This document shows positions 5,402 to 11,358 of a DNA stretch of 25,268 nucleotides, in pieces; positions within the stretch are counted from its first letter, which is position 1; every line of letters begins with the position of its first letter. Under the pieces are notes generated by a model. The model did not search any database, was not told the DNA's origin, and saw only the letters and a list, made by a program, of their open reading frames with translations. A program made the position numbers and the translations under genes. The stretch comes from a virus: positions 1 through 25,268 of IMG/VR virus record IMGVR_UViG_3300036985_002634; one strand, 5' to 3'.

Positions 5402-6141
5402 CACATCCTCCTCGCTACATAGAGAACACCGTTAACATCCGTCACGAGGATGTACCCACGGGTCCACACCTCCCACGCACGGCGACAGAAGGCAAGGTGT
5501 TTCGCCATACCTTCGCGGTCGGCCACGATGAGACATAGCGCCATATCCGCCGCATCCCTCGCCGCATCCACCGCCGCATCCCTCGCCGCAGCCCTCGCCG
5601 CATCCCTCGCCGCATCCCCCGCCGCAGCCCTCGCCGCATCCCACGCCGCAGCCCTCGCCGCAGCCATCGCCGCATCCACCGCCGCATCCCTCGCCGCATC
5701 CCTCGCCGCATCCCTCGCCGCATCCACCGCCGCATCCCTCGCCGCAGCCCTAGCCGCAGCCCACGTATCGAACACCTTCCACGCCTTCAGCGGCTTGGCG
5801 TGGTTGTCCAGCCACTTCACCGTCTTGATTGACTCCACGAAGTCCACCGCATCCAGCCACCACTGCGGATGCTTCACCTCCCGTAACAGCCGTGCAGAAC
5901 TGAACGCAGTCTTGTCGTCGTCGCCGTCCATGCCACCGCGCCCTTCGGCCTCGTAGCACTCGCACCCCAACGAGTACCACTTGAAAGGCTTCGTGGTCAG
6001 ATGTAGCCCGTTATGGCACTTGGTCACATCACCCGTAACCGTGTGCCACGCCCCCGGCTCCCCACCCTCGGGCAGAGACCACTGCATGGCCCCGCCGTTG
6101 CACGAAGCGCCAGCCTTGAGCACCTTGTACCACTTACCCAT
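5401..6141 (-). CDS. Phage protein with DUF7666-like N-terminus and Ala-rich repeat region
   Basis: A 246-aa protein. Residues 1-70 ([14 protein letters not shown]...[14 protein letters not shown]...[10 protein letters not shown]) resemble a small phage domain often annotated DUF7666; I recall this from memory and it needs checking. Residues about 127-200 are a low-complexity helix of four-residue units such as RDAA, VDAA and RAAA. The last 45 residues ([19 protein letters not shown]...) are normal globular sequence. ATG 6141 is preferred over GTG 6144 by its spacing from GGAGG. The repeat stays in frame because its DNA unit is 12 bp. Function unknown. Confidence 0.78.
   Translation of the reverse strand: MGKWYKVLKAGASCNGGAMQWSLPEGGEPGAWHTVTGDVTKCHNGLHLTTKPFKWYSLGCECYEAEGRGGMDGDDDKTAFSSARLLREVKHPQWWLDAVDFVESIKTVKWLDNHAKPLKAWKVFDTWAAARAAARDAAVDAARDAARDAARDAAVDAAMAAARAAAWDAARAAAGDAARDAARAAARDAAVDAARDAADMALCLIVADREGMAKHLAFCRRAWEVWTRGYILVTDVNGVLYVARRM
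5544..5763 (-). repeat. In-frame 12-bp minisatellite coding an Ala-rich helix
   Basis: About 18 diverged copies of a 12-bp unit, on the minus strand GATGCGGCGAGG (Asp-Ala-Ala-Arg), inside the coding region of the gene at 5401-6141. Copies differ mainly at the first two residues. The 12-bp period keeps the frame, so copy number could change by slippage or recombination without breaking the gene. Confidence 0.85.
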
Positions 6142-6437
6142 CACGGCCTCCTCAACTTAGCCGCCGTCACAAACCTCTGCCGCTCAATCTCGCAGAGGGA
6201 GATGTCATCGAAGCAGAAACTATGGGAATTACCCGGTCCCCCGCTCTTTGGTGAAGCCTGAAACAGATACACCACATCACCCGTGTACTTGTCTTTCCAC
6301 GGTTCCGGCAACGTAGCCCTCGGCATGGTCATCATTCCCGACACAAGGAAAGCCTCGTCAACGTAGACTTCGTAGTCCGTTAGCGTTGCGTGTACCGTGT
6401 GCCACCCTTCGGCCTTGGTCTTAGTAAACACTCCCAT
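6141..6437 (-). CDS. 98-aa hypothetical protein
   Basis: Begins MGVFTKTKAEGWHTVHATLT and includes LVSGMMTMPRATLPEPWKDK and HSFCFDDISLCEIERQRFVT. It looks like a compact, mostly beta-strand protein. The ATG at 6437 overlaps the previous stop as TGATG, with GGAGGAG upstream; a GTG at 6440 is less well spaced. No signal peptide or membrane segment. Family not recognised. Confidence 0.72.
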   Translation of the reverse strand: MGVFTKTKAEGWHTVHATLTDYEVYVDEAFLVSGMMTMPRATLPEPWKDKYTGDVVYLFQASPKSGGPGNSHSFCFDDISLCEIERQRFVTAAKLRRP

Positions 6438-6736
6438 CACACTCCTCCATTCCTTCCCGGATGCGGCCTGTGTTTCAAACCCCTTGATGCCTTATAGTAC
6501 CGCCGCAATTCCAACAACTGCGTCCTAACCGACTTCATGTCTATACCAAGTTCAGTCGCTATGTCAAACGTCGATACACCCTCCTTGTCCATCCTTACCA
6601 TAGCCCCTATCTCTGCATCAGAGTATTCAGGGACGGCCACCTTGTCTCGCCCATACCTAACCACCACCGTTGTCGCCGGTGAGCCGGTAATGACGTTATC
6701 CCAACTCTTAGGTCTGTCGTAGATACGTGTGTTCAT
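6437..6736 (-). CDS. Helix-turn-helix DNA-binding protein
   Basis: A 99-aa protein. The segment at about 38-80 (YSDAEIGAMVRMDKEGVSTF, then DIATELGIDMKSVRTQLLEL) is a clear helix-turn-helix of the sigma-region-4/homeodomain-like sort (alpha-turn-alpha with 'STFDIATELGIDMKSV'). The N-terminus carries VVVRYGRDKVAVPEYS, and the basic tail contains LKHRPHPGRNGG. The ATG overlaps the upstream stop as ATGA. It is likely a transcription regulator or replication accessory factor, since it sits two genes after the replication initiator. The target is unknown. Confidence 0.75.
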   Translation of the reverse strand: MNTRIYDRPKSWDNVITGSPATTVVVRYGRDKVAVPEYSDAEIGAMVRMDKEGVSTFDIATELGIDMKSVRTQLLELRRYYKASRGLKHRPHPGRNGGV

Positions 6737-7122
6737 GCCTTCACCACCTTCCCACCGAGCTTTGTCATTATCAGCCCCATGGCCTCACTCACTTGCCTAC
6801 GGGACAGCCACCCGTCTCCCCTTGAGTCCTCTACTATCGGCCAGGACTTTATCATTTCCCAAGTAACAGCCGGGGCCTCCGGCCCCCCACGGAGAGGAGG
6901 AGGTGCGTAGGCATCCATCCGCTTCGCAGCGTCCTCCGCCAAGTCCATCATGTCGTTGACAGAAGGTGGCCCCATCTCCTTCGGGCGCTTCTGCTCAAGC
7001 ACCTCAAGCAGCGCAGCACGGAACTCGTTGGTCTTGGAGGCTGCGTACTGCGCCTCCTTGGCCCACCCGTCACTCTTCCCGTACATGGCCGACACCCTAC
7101 GGGCAAACTCCATGGCTGTCAC
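6733..7122 (-). CDS. Hypothetical protein after the replication initiator
   Basis: About 129 aa from GTG 7122, which overlaps the initiator stop as GTGA (ATG 7113 is an alternative start). N-terminal helices (MEFARRVSAMYGKSD...AQYAASKTNEFRAALLEVLE) are followed by a Pro-rich middle (PPPLRGGPEAPAVTW) and a C-terminal helical part (SRRQVSEAMGLIMTKLGG). The gene directly after a lambda O-like initiator is the usual place for a helicase loader such as P. No ATPase or P-type motif is visible, so that role is only suggested by context. Confidence 0.68.
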   Translation of the reverse strand: MTAMEFARRVSAMYGKSDGWAKEAQYAASKTNEFRAALLEVLEQKRPKEMGPPSVNDMMDLAEDAAKRMDAYAPPPLRGGPEAPAVTWEMIKSWPIVEDSRGDGWLSRRQVSEAMGLIMTKLGGKVVKA

Positions 7123-7913
7123 AGTCCCATCATCTCTTTCTCGCACTCAGGGTGCGTACACATGGCCCCCGTGTGCGTGTTCAGGTGCCCCTTCGGACAC
7201 GTCCACCCACGTACAGCAGCCTTCGCCGTAGTCTCCACCTTCTCTACCTTCGCAGTAACCCAATCACGCCACGGCTCGTTAGGCCCAAGGAACGTACCCG
7301 GGAGCTTGATAAACTGCACCTCGGTGCGCGCCTTCACAACGTGGCGAGCGTAATTAGTAGCAGAGGTGAGTAAGTCAGCGTCGGTAGCCCCTTGCTTACG
7401 GGCGGTCTGGTAGCACTTGAGTGCGCGCTTCTTCTCGGCCTTCCGTGGGTAGACAGACCAAAAGGACTCAAAGGAAGCGTCTAGTGTTGTAGTCTTATGT
7501 TGTTCTCTCTGTATAGAAGATTTGGTGGATTCCATCTCATTGATTTGAGGTTTTCCCACAAATTGATTTGAGGGATTCCCCCATAATGATTCGAAGGTTT
7601 CCCACCTAATGCGGTAGTTCATCTTAGGCGGTATGCCTTTTACTTTGGTTTCAATTACGCCAACGCTAACAAGACGCTTACGGGCAGTCTCCTGTTCCCA
7701 CCTTGTAAGGCCTGTCTCGTCGTACATGTCTTGTGTTGTCTTGTATATCCAACCATCCCATTCACGGATTGCCTCTATACGATACCAGTGGGAAAGTTGG
7801 CAAAACATTACGGCAGGAGTAACGCCGCCCAGCTTGGAGGCGAAGATCGGGAAATAGGCCACGGGACGCCCAAGCATCTGAAAGAACTCTGTGACAGAAG
7901 CACCTGTCTGCAT
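7119..7913 (-). CDS. Lambda O-like replication initiator with internal iteron array
   Basis: A 264-aa protein from ATG 7913 (AGGGAG site). Residues about 15-110 form a winged-helix module as in phage O/DnaD-like initiators (YFPIFASKLGGVTPAVMFCQ, WIYKTTQDMYDETGLTRWEQ, then ARKRLVSVGVIE). A polar linker (about 110-145) is encoded by the iterons. Residues 146-218 (SFESFWSVYPRKAEKKRALK...FIKLPGTFLGPNEPWRDW) match the C-terminal region of phage replication proteins. The last 30 residues hold a possible zinc site (CPKGHLNTHTGAMCTHPEC). It should bind the origin and recruit the replicative helicase. In-frame extension to TTG 8054 is unlikely, as that region carries inverted repeats instead. Confidence 0.85.
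   Translation of the reverse strand: MQTGASVTEFFQMLGRPVAYFPIFASKLGGVTPAVMFCQLSHWYRIEAIREWDGWIYKTTQDMYDETGLTRWEQETARKRLVSVGVIETKVKGIPPKMNYRIRWETFESLWGNPSNQFVGKPQINEMESTKSSIQREQHKTTTLDASFESFWSVYPRKAEKKRALKCYQTARKQGATDADLLTSATNYARHVVKARTEVQFIKLPGTFLGPNEPWRDWVTAKVEKVETTAKAAVRGWTCPKGHLNTHTGAMCTHPECEKEMMGL
7519..7610 (-). repeat. Four contiguous 23-bp iterons (probable replication origin)
   Basis: Four units begin at 7519, 7542, 7565 and 7588, each exactly 23 bp and directly abutting. The minus-strand core is GGGAAWCCCTCAAATC followed by about 7 less conserved bases. The unit at 7519 is the most diverged. Because 23 is not a multiple of 3, successive copies are read in different frames, so the conservation is at DNA rather than protein level. 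They lie in the linker-coding part of the initiator gene, as the iterons of lambda ori lie in gene O. The sequence just beyond (7470-7518) is AT-rich, as expected for an unwinding region. Confidence 0.85.
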
Positions 7914-8079
7914 ATCGCTCCCTAATGGTGAAGGCCACATGCATGTCTGTGGGGGCTTATTTCCACGCCGGGATAGGGTCCGGCTGACATGCACATGGCC
8001 TTCATCACCCCTATCATCAGTGTTGCGGAGCCTATCCCGCAACACTCCTCCCAAGTATGCGGCCTAACGCCGCTCCGTG
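7914..8079 (-). promoter_or_regulatory. Leader of the replication gene with interleaved inverted repeats
   Basis: A 166-nt gene-free region. A perfect 8-bp stem TGTTGCGG/CCGCAACA with an 8-nt loop spans 8022-8045. A pair of about 19-nt arms, TGAAGGCCAYRTGCATGTC and its complement (17 of 19 matching), lies at about 7929-7947 and 7986-8004. A third pair, CGGGATAGG/CCTATCCCG, lies at about 8031-8039 and 7969-7977. The second and third pairs interleave (A-B-A'-B'), so as RNA they could only coexist as a pseudoknot. Each may instead be an operator. Function inferred from position only. Confidence 0.55.
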
Positions 8080-8084
8080 TCAAG
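8055..8084 (-). promoter_or_regulatory. Possible sigma70 promoter for the replication gene
   Basis: A perfect -35 TTGACA (8084-8079) is followed after 18 bp by GCATAC, or after 19 bp by CATACT (8059-8054), a weak -10. It overlaps the stop codon of the upstream HTH gene. If used, transcription would begin near 8047 and produce a leader of about 130 nt holding the inverted repeats. Confidence 0.35.
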
Positions 8085-8283
8085 TCTCCACCAATCTATA
8101 CCTCGCCCACCGCTTCCCATCGCCCCTCTGCGCCTCCGTTATGATACGGTACCCGTCCTTGCGCAAGTCGTTGATACGGGCCGCCAACCGGAAGCACCGG
8201 TACTGCCCAAGGGCCTCCAAGGGTGTAATGTCACCGTGCTGCCGTAGGTGAATCAAAATCTGTGTCGATTGCTTTAGGCTCAT
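8080..8283 (-). CDS. Small winged helix-turn-helix protein
   Basis: A 67-aa protein with the common phage pattern LIHLRQHGDITPLEALGQYR, then CFRLAARINDLRKDGYRIIT and a basic tail (RGDGKRWARYRLVE). This matches the short 'helix-turn-helix domain' proteins found next to phage replication genes; they probably bind DNA through a wing. The start has GGAGG at good spacing and a TGATG overlap with the previous gene. It lies directly upstream of the structured leader of the replication gene, so it is a candidate regulator of that leader (inference). Confidence 0.82.
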   Translation of the reverse strand: MSLKQSTQILIHLRQHGDITPLEALGQYRCFRLAARINDLRKDGYRIITEAQRGDGKRWARYRLVET

Positions 8284-8513
8284 CAGTTCCTCCCTACCAA
8301 ATCGTCAGCCAACACACGTACCATACTCTCAAAATCAAGGTTGGGTTCAGGCTTGTACCCTATGTCTAAACCGGACACTTGGATTGTATGTGTCTTAGGG
8401 TCAAGGTAACCAATAAACGCCCACCCCATTCGCAATCTGTCTGTTGTAATGCAACGGGTAACTCGCCCATGCTCATCGACAAGGATGAATATGGTGGGCA
8501 CCGTAGTCACCAT
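8283..8513 (-). CDS. 76-aa hypothetical protein
   Basis: Begins MVTTVPTIFILVDEHGRVTR and continues GWAFIGYLDPKTHTIQVSGL, a probable small beta-rich fold; it ends ADDLVGRN. ATG 8513 has GGGAGGAACTG directly upstream and overlaps the previous stop as TGATG. The same initiation sequence occurs at the start of the next gene. Family not recognised. Confidence 0.7.
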   Translation of the reverse strand: MVTTVPTIFILVDEHGRVTRCITTDRLRMGWAFIGYLDPKTHTIQVSGLDIGYKPEPNLDFESMVRVLADDLVGRN

Positions 8514-8647
8514 CAGTTCCTCCCTGCCAACGTCGCCTTCCACTCCGCACGGCTCATCCCGTAGGCTATGAGCTTGGCGCAAGCCAAGCCTTCCTTCCAC
8601 ATCTTCAGCCGTGCCCTCCGTAGCCGGTAAGCCTTTATTCTACTCAC
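8513..8647 (-). CDS. 44-aa basic peptide
   Basis: Starts at GTG 8647, with GGAGGAAAGGC upstream and a GTGA junction in the sequence. It encodes MSRIKAYRLRRARLKMWKEG, then LACAKLIAYGMSRAEWKA and ends LAGRN. Very basic N-terminal helix and amphipathic middle; possibly nucleic-acid binding. Its tail (LAGRN plus stop and ribosome site) is nearly the same as that of the next gene (LVGRN), suggesting a duplicated junction. It overlaps the gene before it by 8 nt. Confidence 0.6.
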   Translation of the reverse strand: MSRIKAYRLRRARLKMWKEGLACAKLIAYGMSRAEWKATLAGRN

Positions 8648-8915
8648 GCCTTTCCTCCACTCCTCTTAGCACTGCCTCCAGTACAGCAGCGCCTTGCTCG
8701 GTGGCGTGTAGGCTCTCCACTCTGGTGAGCCCCCACTGCCACATGACAATCCACCCGCCGTCGATCTCGCCACACCACCGTACGTGCACCGTGCTCGGCT
8801 CCGGCGGCACACTCCCGGTCAGTAGCCATGTCAACAGCAGCACGCGCAGAGCACGGCGTATGTGCCGCCACCGCTCCGGGTCGGTGGTGTAGACGAGGCC
8901 GAAGCGGAGACTCAC
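8640..8915 (-). CDS. 91-aa hypothetical protein with one hydrophobic segment
   Basis: Starts at GTG 8915, after GGGAGG, overlapping the previous stop as GTGA. A basic stretch (DPERWRHIRR) precedes a hydrophobic helix (ALRVLLLTWLLTGSV, about residues 22-36). A domain follows with VHVRWCGEIDGGWIVMWQWG and a helical end (LEAVLRGVEERRE). Probably anchored in the membrane or membrane-associated. An ORF in another frame ending at 8644 is a shadow. Family not recognised. Confidence 0.62.
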   Translation of the reverse strand: MSLRFGLVYTTDPERWRHIRRALRVLLLTWLLTGSVPPEPSTVHVRWCGEIDGGWIVMWQWGLTRVESLHATEQGAAVLEAVLRGVEERRE

Positions 8916-9091
8916 ACCGCCTCCCATGCGTCGGTTGTCTCGTCGACATCTTCCTGCACATCCCCGTCCACCGAAAACCACATGAAGTACCGCGTTGTCT
9001 CACCGCATACAACGAGCACCCATTCGTTGCACCTACCATCCCGCCACACCGGCTTCCCCACGGGTGGGTATGCGTCTCGTAGGGCGGTCAT
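8912..9091 (-). CDS. 59-aa hypothetical protein
   Basis: Starts at ATG 9091, with GGGAGG about 5 nt upstream. It encodes MTALRDAYPPVGKPVWRDGR, then CNEWVLVVCGETTRYFMWFS and an acidic tail (VDGDVQEDVDETTDAWEAV). Likely a small beta-sheet protein. Its stop overlaps the next gene's GTG start. Two cysteines are present, but there is no metal motif. Function unknown. Confidence 0.65.
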   Translation of the reverse strand: MTALRDAYPPVGKPVWRDGRCNEWVLVVCGETTRYFMWFSVDGDVQEDVDETTDAWEAV

Positions 9092-9115
9092 CGGCGCCTC
9101 CCGCTACCTTTGCAA

Positions 9116-9190
9116 TCAGGGTTGGGTGCCATGCGTTTCCCACGCCTCCAGCGCCTCACGCGCCCGCCGTACCGCTTCGTCCCTATTCAT
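9116..9190 (-). CDS. Possible 24-aa micro-ORF
   Basis: ATG 9190 overlaps the previous stop as ATGA. The peptide is MNRDEAVRRAREALEAWETH plus GTQP, a helical, charged sequence resembling the N-terminal helices of small phage proteins. It stops 24 nt before the next start. It could be a remnant of a longer gene: another frame reads MAPNPDCKGSGRRR and overlaps the next ATG. Low confidence because of length. Confidence 0.33.
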   Translation of the reverse strand: MNRDEAVRRAREALEAWETHGTQP

Positions 9191-9540
9191 TCCTCCACTC
9201 CCTTCCGGCGTCCGTAGTATACCTTCTCCGGTACGCCTGTATTGACGTTGTACTCTATCAACCATAGCCCATGCAAGTCAGAAAACGCATGGAGCTTGTC
9301 TATCATAACGTTGGCCAAGGACGCATCAGCCTCACTCCACGGCCTCGGCTCGGCCTTCTTGAACCACGGGTGTGTGACCTCGGGCCATTCACCTTCCTCT
9401 ACCAACTCGCTTATCAGAAAGTAAAGGACTTCTATCGCCGTAAACTCACGCCCCGGGAGAGTCAACTGCTCGGCTATGCTTGAAGCATGACCAAAGGCGT
9501 GTGTCTGCTGGCTACGGGCACCCGTACTCTTAGGCTTCAT
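9187..9540 (-). CDS. 117-aa hypothetical protein
   Basis: Begins MKPKSTGARSQQTHAFGHAS. The core (EFTAIEVLYFLISELVEEGE, then WPEVTHPWFKKAEPRPWSEA) is helical and acidic, followed by LANVMIDKLHAFSDLHGLW and a C-terminal strand (NTGVPEKVYYGRR). ATG 9540 follows GGGGGG and overlaps the upstream stop as TGATG. No known domain. Confidence 0.7.
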   Translation of the reverse strand: MKPKSTGARSQQTHAFGHASSIAEQLTLPGREFTAIEVLYFLISELVEEGEWPEVTHPWFKKAEPRPWSEADASLANVMIDKLHAFSDLHGLWLIEYNVNTGVPEKVYYGRRKGVEE

Positions 9541-9839
9541 CAATCCCCCCTATAGTTCCCTACACGACCCGCCGATGCCGTCTCACGCCTACCCTCAATG
9601 ACCGGGGCAGACCCCCACCACCTCTCACCATATACAAGGTTCCACTGGTTGTGAAGGTCATGCTCCGCATCGAACCGCCACGGGGTCATCTCCAAGGCAT
9701 ACCCCGAGATATCCTTGTTGCGCCTACGTATCGGGCACACACCCGTTGCAAGCGGGTGAACTGTCACCGAGAATGGAGGCCAAGAAGGGAATCCGGGAAA
9801 CACTACGTCGATGGCCCTAACGTGGCGGATGTAAGTCAC
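9540..9839 (-). CDS. 99-aa hypothetical protein
   Basis: Starts at GTG 9839 (GTGA overlap; GGGAGG 8 nt upstream). It contains VVFPGFPSWPPFSVTVHPLA, a basic stretch (CPIRRRNKDIS) and several tryptophans (TPWRFDAEHDLHNQWNLVYG, ERWWGS). It is cotranscribed directly after the putative DNA-binding or recombination accessory gene. Family not recognised. Confidence 0.68.
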   Translation of the reverse strand: MTYIRHVRAIDVVFPGFPSWPPFSVTVHPLATGVCPIRRRNKDISGYALEMTPWRFDAEHDLHNQWNLVYGERWWGSAPVIEGRRETASAGRVGNYRGD

Positions 9840-10327
9840 TTGTTCAGCCTCCCGTCAATCTCCTTCTGAACCCACTCGGGCATGTAGTCATCGGGTGTCT
9901 CCTGCACCAAAACCTCCATACCCTTCGGGAACGGCATGTAGGCCGAGATGGCTGCGAAGGGGTTACGGTCGGGCTTCTCGATATGCACGATGTTCAAGTA
10001 CATCTGCTTCCCGTTCAGCGCCGAGGTGTCGAAGGACGACGCCTCCTGCTCTGTGAAGTTCTTGCCTCTCCATGCCTCCAAAGACTTCCTGAGCTTCGCC
10101 TTCTCGTTCATGGAAGCCGTGAACTTCTCAGACAGCAGAAACCGCTTGCCCGCCCGGTCCCCCTCGGCATACCGGTGCTCAAGCTCCACCATAAGGCGGC
10201 ACTTGTGCTGAGGCTGTCCCTCAAAGCCCGGCTGCATTCCAACGTCGATGACTCGGACGCACACGGCACGGCACGGCCCAGCCGGGGGAAGCTCCCTCGG
10301 CCCGCTCGATGCGTTTGTGATAATCAT
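9836..10327 (-). CDS. Putative ssDNA-binding or recombination accessory protein
   Basis: A 163-aa protein beginning MIITNASSGPRELPPAGPCR. The N-terminal strands (CRAVCVRVIDVGMQPGFEGQ, then CRLMVELEHRY) and the pattern GKRFLLSEKFTASMNEKAKL, LRKSLEAWRGKNFTEQEAS, LNIVHIEKPDRNPFAAISAY resemble phage proteins near recombinases that are thought to adopt an OB-like ssDNA-binding fold. This family assignment is from memory of the pattern, not a search. GGAGGAG precedes ATG 10327, which overlaps the previous stop as ATGA. The middle-module location among replication genes is consistent. Confidence 0.65.
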   Translation of the reverse strand: MIITNASSGPRELPPAGPCRAVCVRVIDVGMQPGFEGQPQHKCRLMVELEHRYAEGDRAGKRFLLSEKFTASMNEKAKLRKSLEAWRGKNFTEQEASSFDTSALNGKQMYLNIVHIEKPDRNPFAAISAYMPFPKGMEVLVQETPDDYMPEWVQKEIDGRLNK

Positions 10328-10503
10328 TTCTCCTCCTCGGTCTCGGCCCACTCTTGTATGTATTTGGGAACCGGACCACCCTTCGTGATGTTATTGATCC
10401 ACGCCACGGTGAAGTACCGGGCGTAGGGTCCAAAGTTTTTCTTGGCTGTCTTGCGAAGCAAGCCAAGCCTCCACTCGTCTACCATGAATCTATCCGGCAG
10501 CAC
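10324..10503 (-). CDS. 59-aa hypothetical protein
   Basis: I chose GTG 10503 because AAAGGAG lies 7 nt upstream; ATG 10485 lacks a good site. The sequence reads MLPDRFMVDEWRLGLLRKTA, KKNFGPYARYFTVAWINNIT and ends EWAETEEEK. Small, basic then acidic. Overlaps the gene before by 14 nt and the next by 4 nt. Function unknown. Confidence 0.62.
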   Translation of the reverse strand: MLPDRFMVDEWRLGLLRKTAKKNFGPYARYFTVAWINNITKGGPVPKYIQEWAETEEEK

Positions 10504-10735
10504 GGTTGAACTCCTTTGCTTCTGCGCTACCCATACGAGCCCACACCTCACGGGCCTCGTACTCTATATCGGTGAGCAGACTACCACGCAGCGGCTTAAT
10601 GGACAATAGTTTGGCTGTTTCCTTCGGGCACGTTACGTCAACGTATAGCAAAGAAACTGCGTACCCTGGGAACATGTACCCACCGACACTTAGGTCTATA
10701 CCGCAAAACTTGAACTTGAGTTCTATCTTGTTCAT
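10490..10735 (-). CDS. 81-aa hypothetical protein
   Basis: Begins MNKIELKFKFCGIDLSVGGY, with strands followed by a C-terminal helix (EYEAREVWARMGSAEAKEFN). ATG 10735 overlaps the previous stop as ATGA; the ribosome site is weak, so translation is probably coupled. No domain recognised. Confidence 0.65.
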   Translation of the reverse strand: MNKIELKFKFCGIDLSVGGYMFPGYAVSLLYVDVTCPKETAKLLSIKPLRGSLLTDIEYEAREVWARMGSAEAKEFNRAAG

Positions 10736-10956
10736 GCTTCTACCACCGGCCCTACCGGCTCAAGAGATTCGTCGCAACGTGCGCAGTGCTTCCACGCCCC
10801 GTGATACTCGGCTCTGCCTTCAACGACTTCCCCGTCAACGTCGTAAAGGTCGGCAGTGTCGGTTACCTGTCTACTGTCGGCTTGGGCCAAGTCACCGTTG
10901 GTGTCAACGCAGTCGCAGCAGTAAAACTGCTTGCCGATAATCAGCGCGAGAGTCAC
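10732..10956 (-). CDS. 74-aa zinc-knuckle protein
   Basis: Starts at GTG 10956 (GTGA overlap). Two CxxC pairs, FYCCDCVD near residue 13 and KHCARCDES near residue 58, frame an acidic middle (DLYDVDGEVVEG) and probably hold one zinc ion. Such small phage zinc proteins often bind nucleic acid or another protein. I cannot name a partner. Confidence 0.68.
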   Translation of the reverse strand: MTLALIIGKQFYCCDCVDTNGDLAQADSRQVTDTADLYDVDGEVVEGRAEYHGAWKHCARCDESLEPVGPVVEA

Positions 10957-11231
10957 CGCGCCACCGCCATAATCAGCTTCTTGGCCAGTTCCTCCACCGT
11001 GTCGGCCCCAAGCAGGCGCACGATGTTGCCACTGCACTTCACGGATTGCACCTCAAGGTTGCTGGCGTCACCCTTGGCCCTCACCACGACACGACACCCA
11101 TTCAGTGTCACCGAGCGAACGATTGTCATTCCCTTGGGCCTCCCGCCCTTCTTGCCATTCTCCCGAGACGCACGGCTCCTTGCCTCGCTCGGGATTGCAC
11201 GCAAAAGCCGTGCTGCTTCTCTTGCTGTCAT
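10953..11231 (-). CDS. First gene of the middle operon, likely leaderless
   Basis: From ATG 11231 it encodes 92 aa: MTAREAARLLRAIPSEARSR, then ASRENGKKGGRPKG (a basic motif common in small phage proteins), VRSVTLNGCRVVVRAKGDAS and a C-terminal helix (VEELAKKLIMAVA). A promoter -10 ends 8 nt before this ATG, so an mRNA starting at it is predicted. The alternative ATG 11240 overlaps the -10 box and would need an upstream start. The basic motif suggests nucleic-acid binding. As first gene after the promoter it may be regulatory (inference). Confidence 0.7.
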   Translation of the reverse strand: MTAREAARLLRAIPSEARSRASRENGKKGGRPKGMTIVRSVTLNGCRVVVRAKGDASNLEVQSVKCSGNIVRLLGADTVEELAKKLIMAVAR

Positions 11232-11238
11232 ACCCTTC

Positions 11239-11267
11239 ATAATAAACCTATCGTCGGGTTTCGTCAA
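11239..11267 (-). promoter_or_regulatory. Sigma70-type promoter of the middle/replication operon
   Basis: TTGACG (11267-11262), 17-bp spacer, TATTAT (11244-11239): five of six matches in each box. It lies about 14 bp beyond the terminator of the late genes, so it restarts transcription for the replication module. The ATG at 11231 is exactly 7 nt after the -10, the same geometry as the promoter at 1542-1570. Confidence 0.72.
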
Positions 11268-11280
11268 GGGGTTGAGAGAA

Positions 11281-11310
11281 ATAAAAAAGGCCCCCGTGGA
11301 GGTGGGGGCC
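11281..11310 (-). terminator. Rho-independent terminator of the late operon
   Basis: Minus strand: a 7-bp stem GGCCCCC/GGGGGCC with loop ACCTCCAC, followed immediately by TTTTTTAT. A textbook intrinsic terminator. It lies after the spanin-like genes and before the middle promoter, and there is no matching T-run for the plus strand. Confidence 0.92.
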
Positions 11311-11322
11311 AGGAAGGAATTA

Positions 11323-11349
11323 CGGGTGCAAGTTGGAGGGTAGCACCCG
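11323..11349 (-). other. Hairpin upstream of the terminator
   Basis: A perfect 7-bp inverted repeat CGGGTGC/GCACCCG with a 13-nt loop lies between the last late gene (stop at 11359) and the terminator hairpin. No T-run follows it. It may stabilise the 3' end of the late mRNA or assist termination (inference). Confidence 0.55.
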
Positions 11350-11358
11350 AGTAGTAGT

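Noticed and set aside
5544-5763. CRISPR-like array
   Set aside because: The repeats are contiguous 12-bp coding units with no spacers.
6537-6565. TTGACA-16-TATAGA promoter-like sequence inside the HTH gene
   Set aside because: Short spacer, weak -10, and it lies in conserved helix-turn-helix codons, so it is probably chance.
7914-8054. N-terminal extension of the replication protein to TTG 8054, and a 31-codon ORF in the leader
   Set aside because: The region is dominated by inverted repeats, the starts are poorly spaced from any ribosome site, and ATG 7913 has a good site and begins a recognisable domain.
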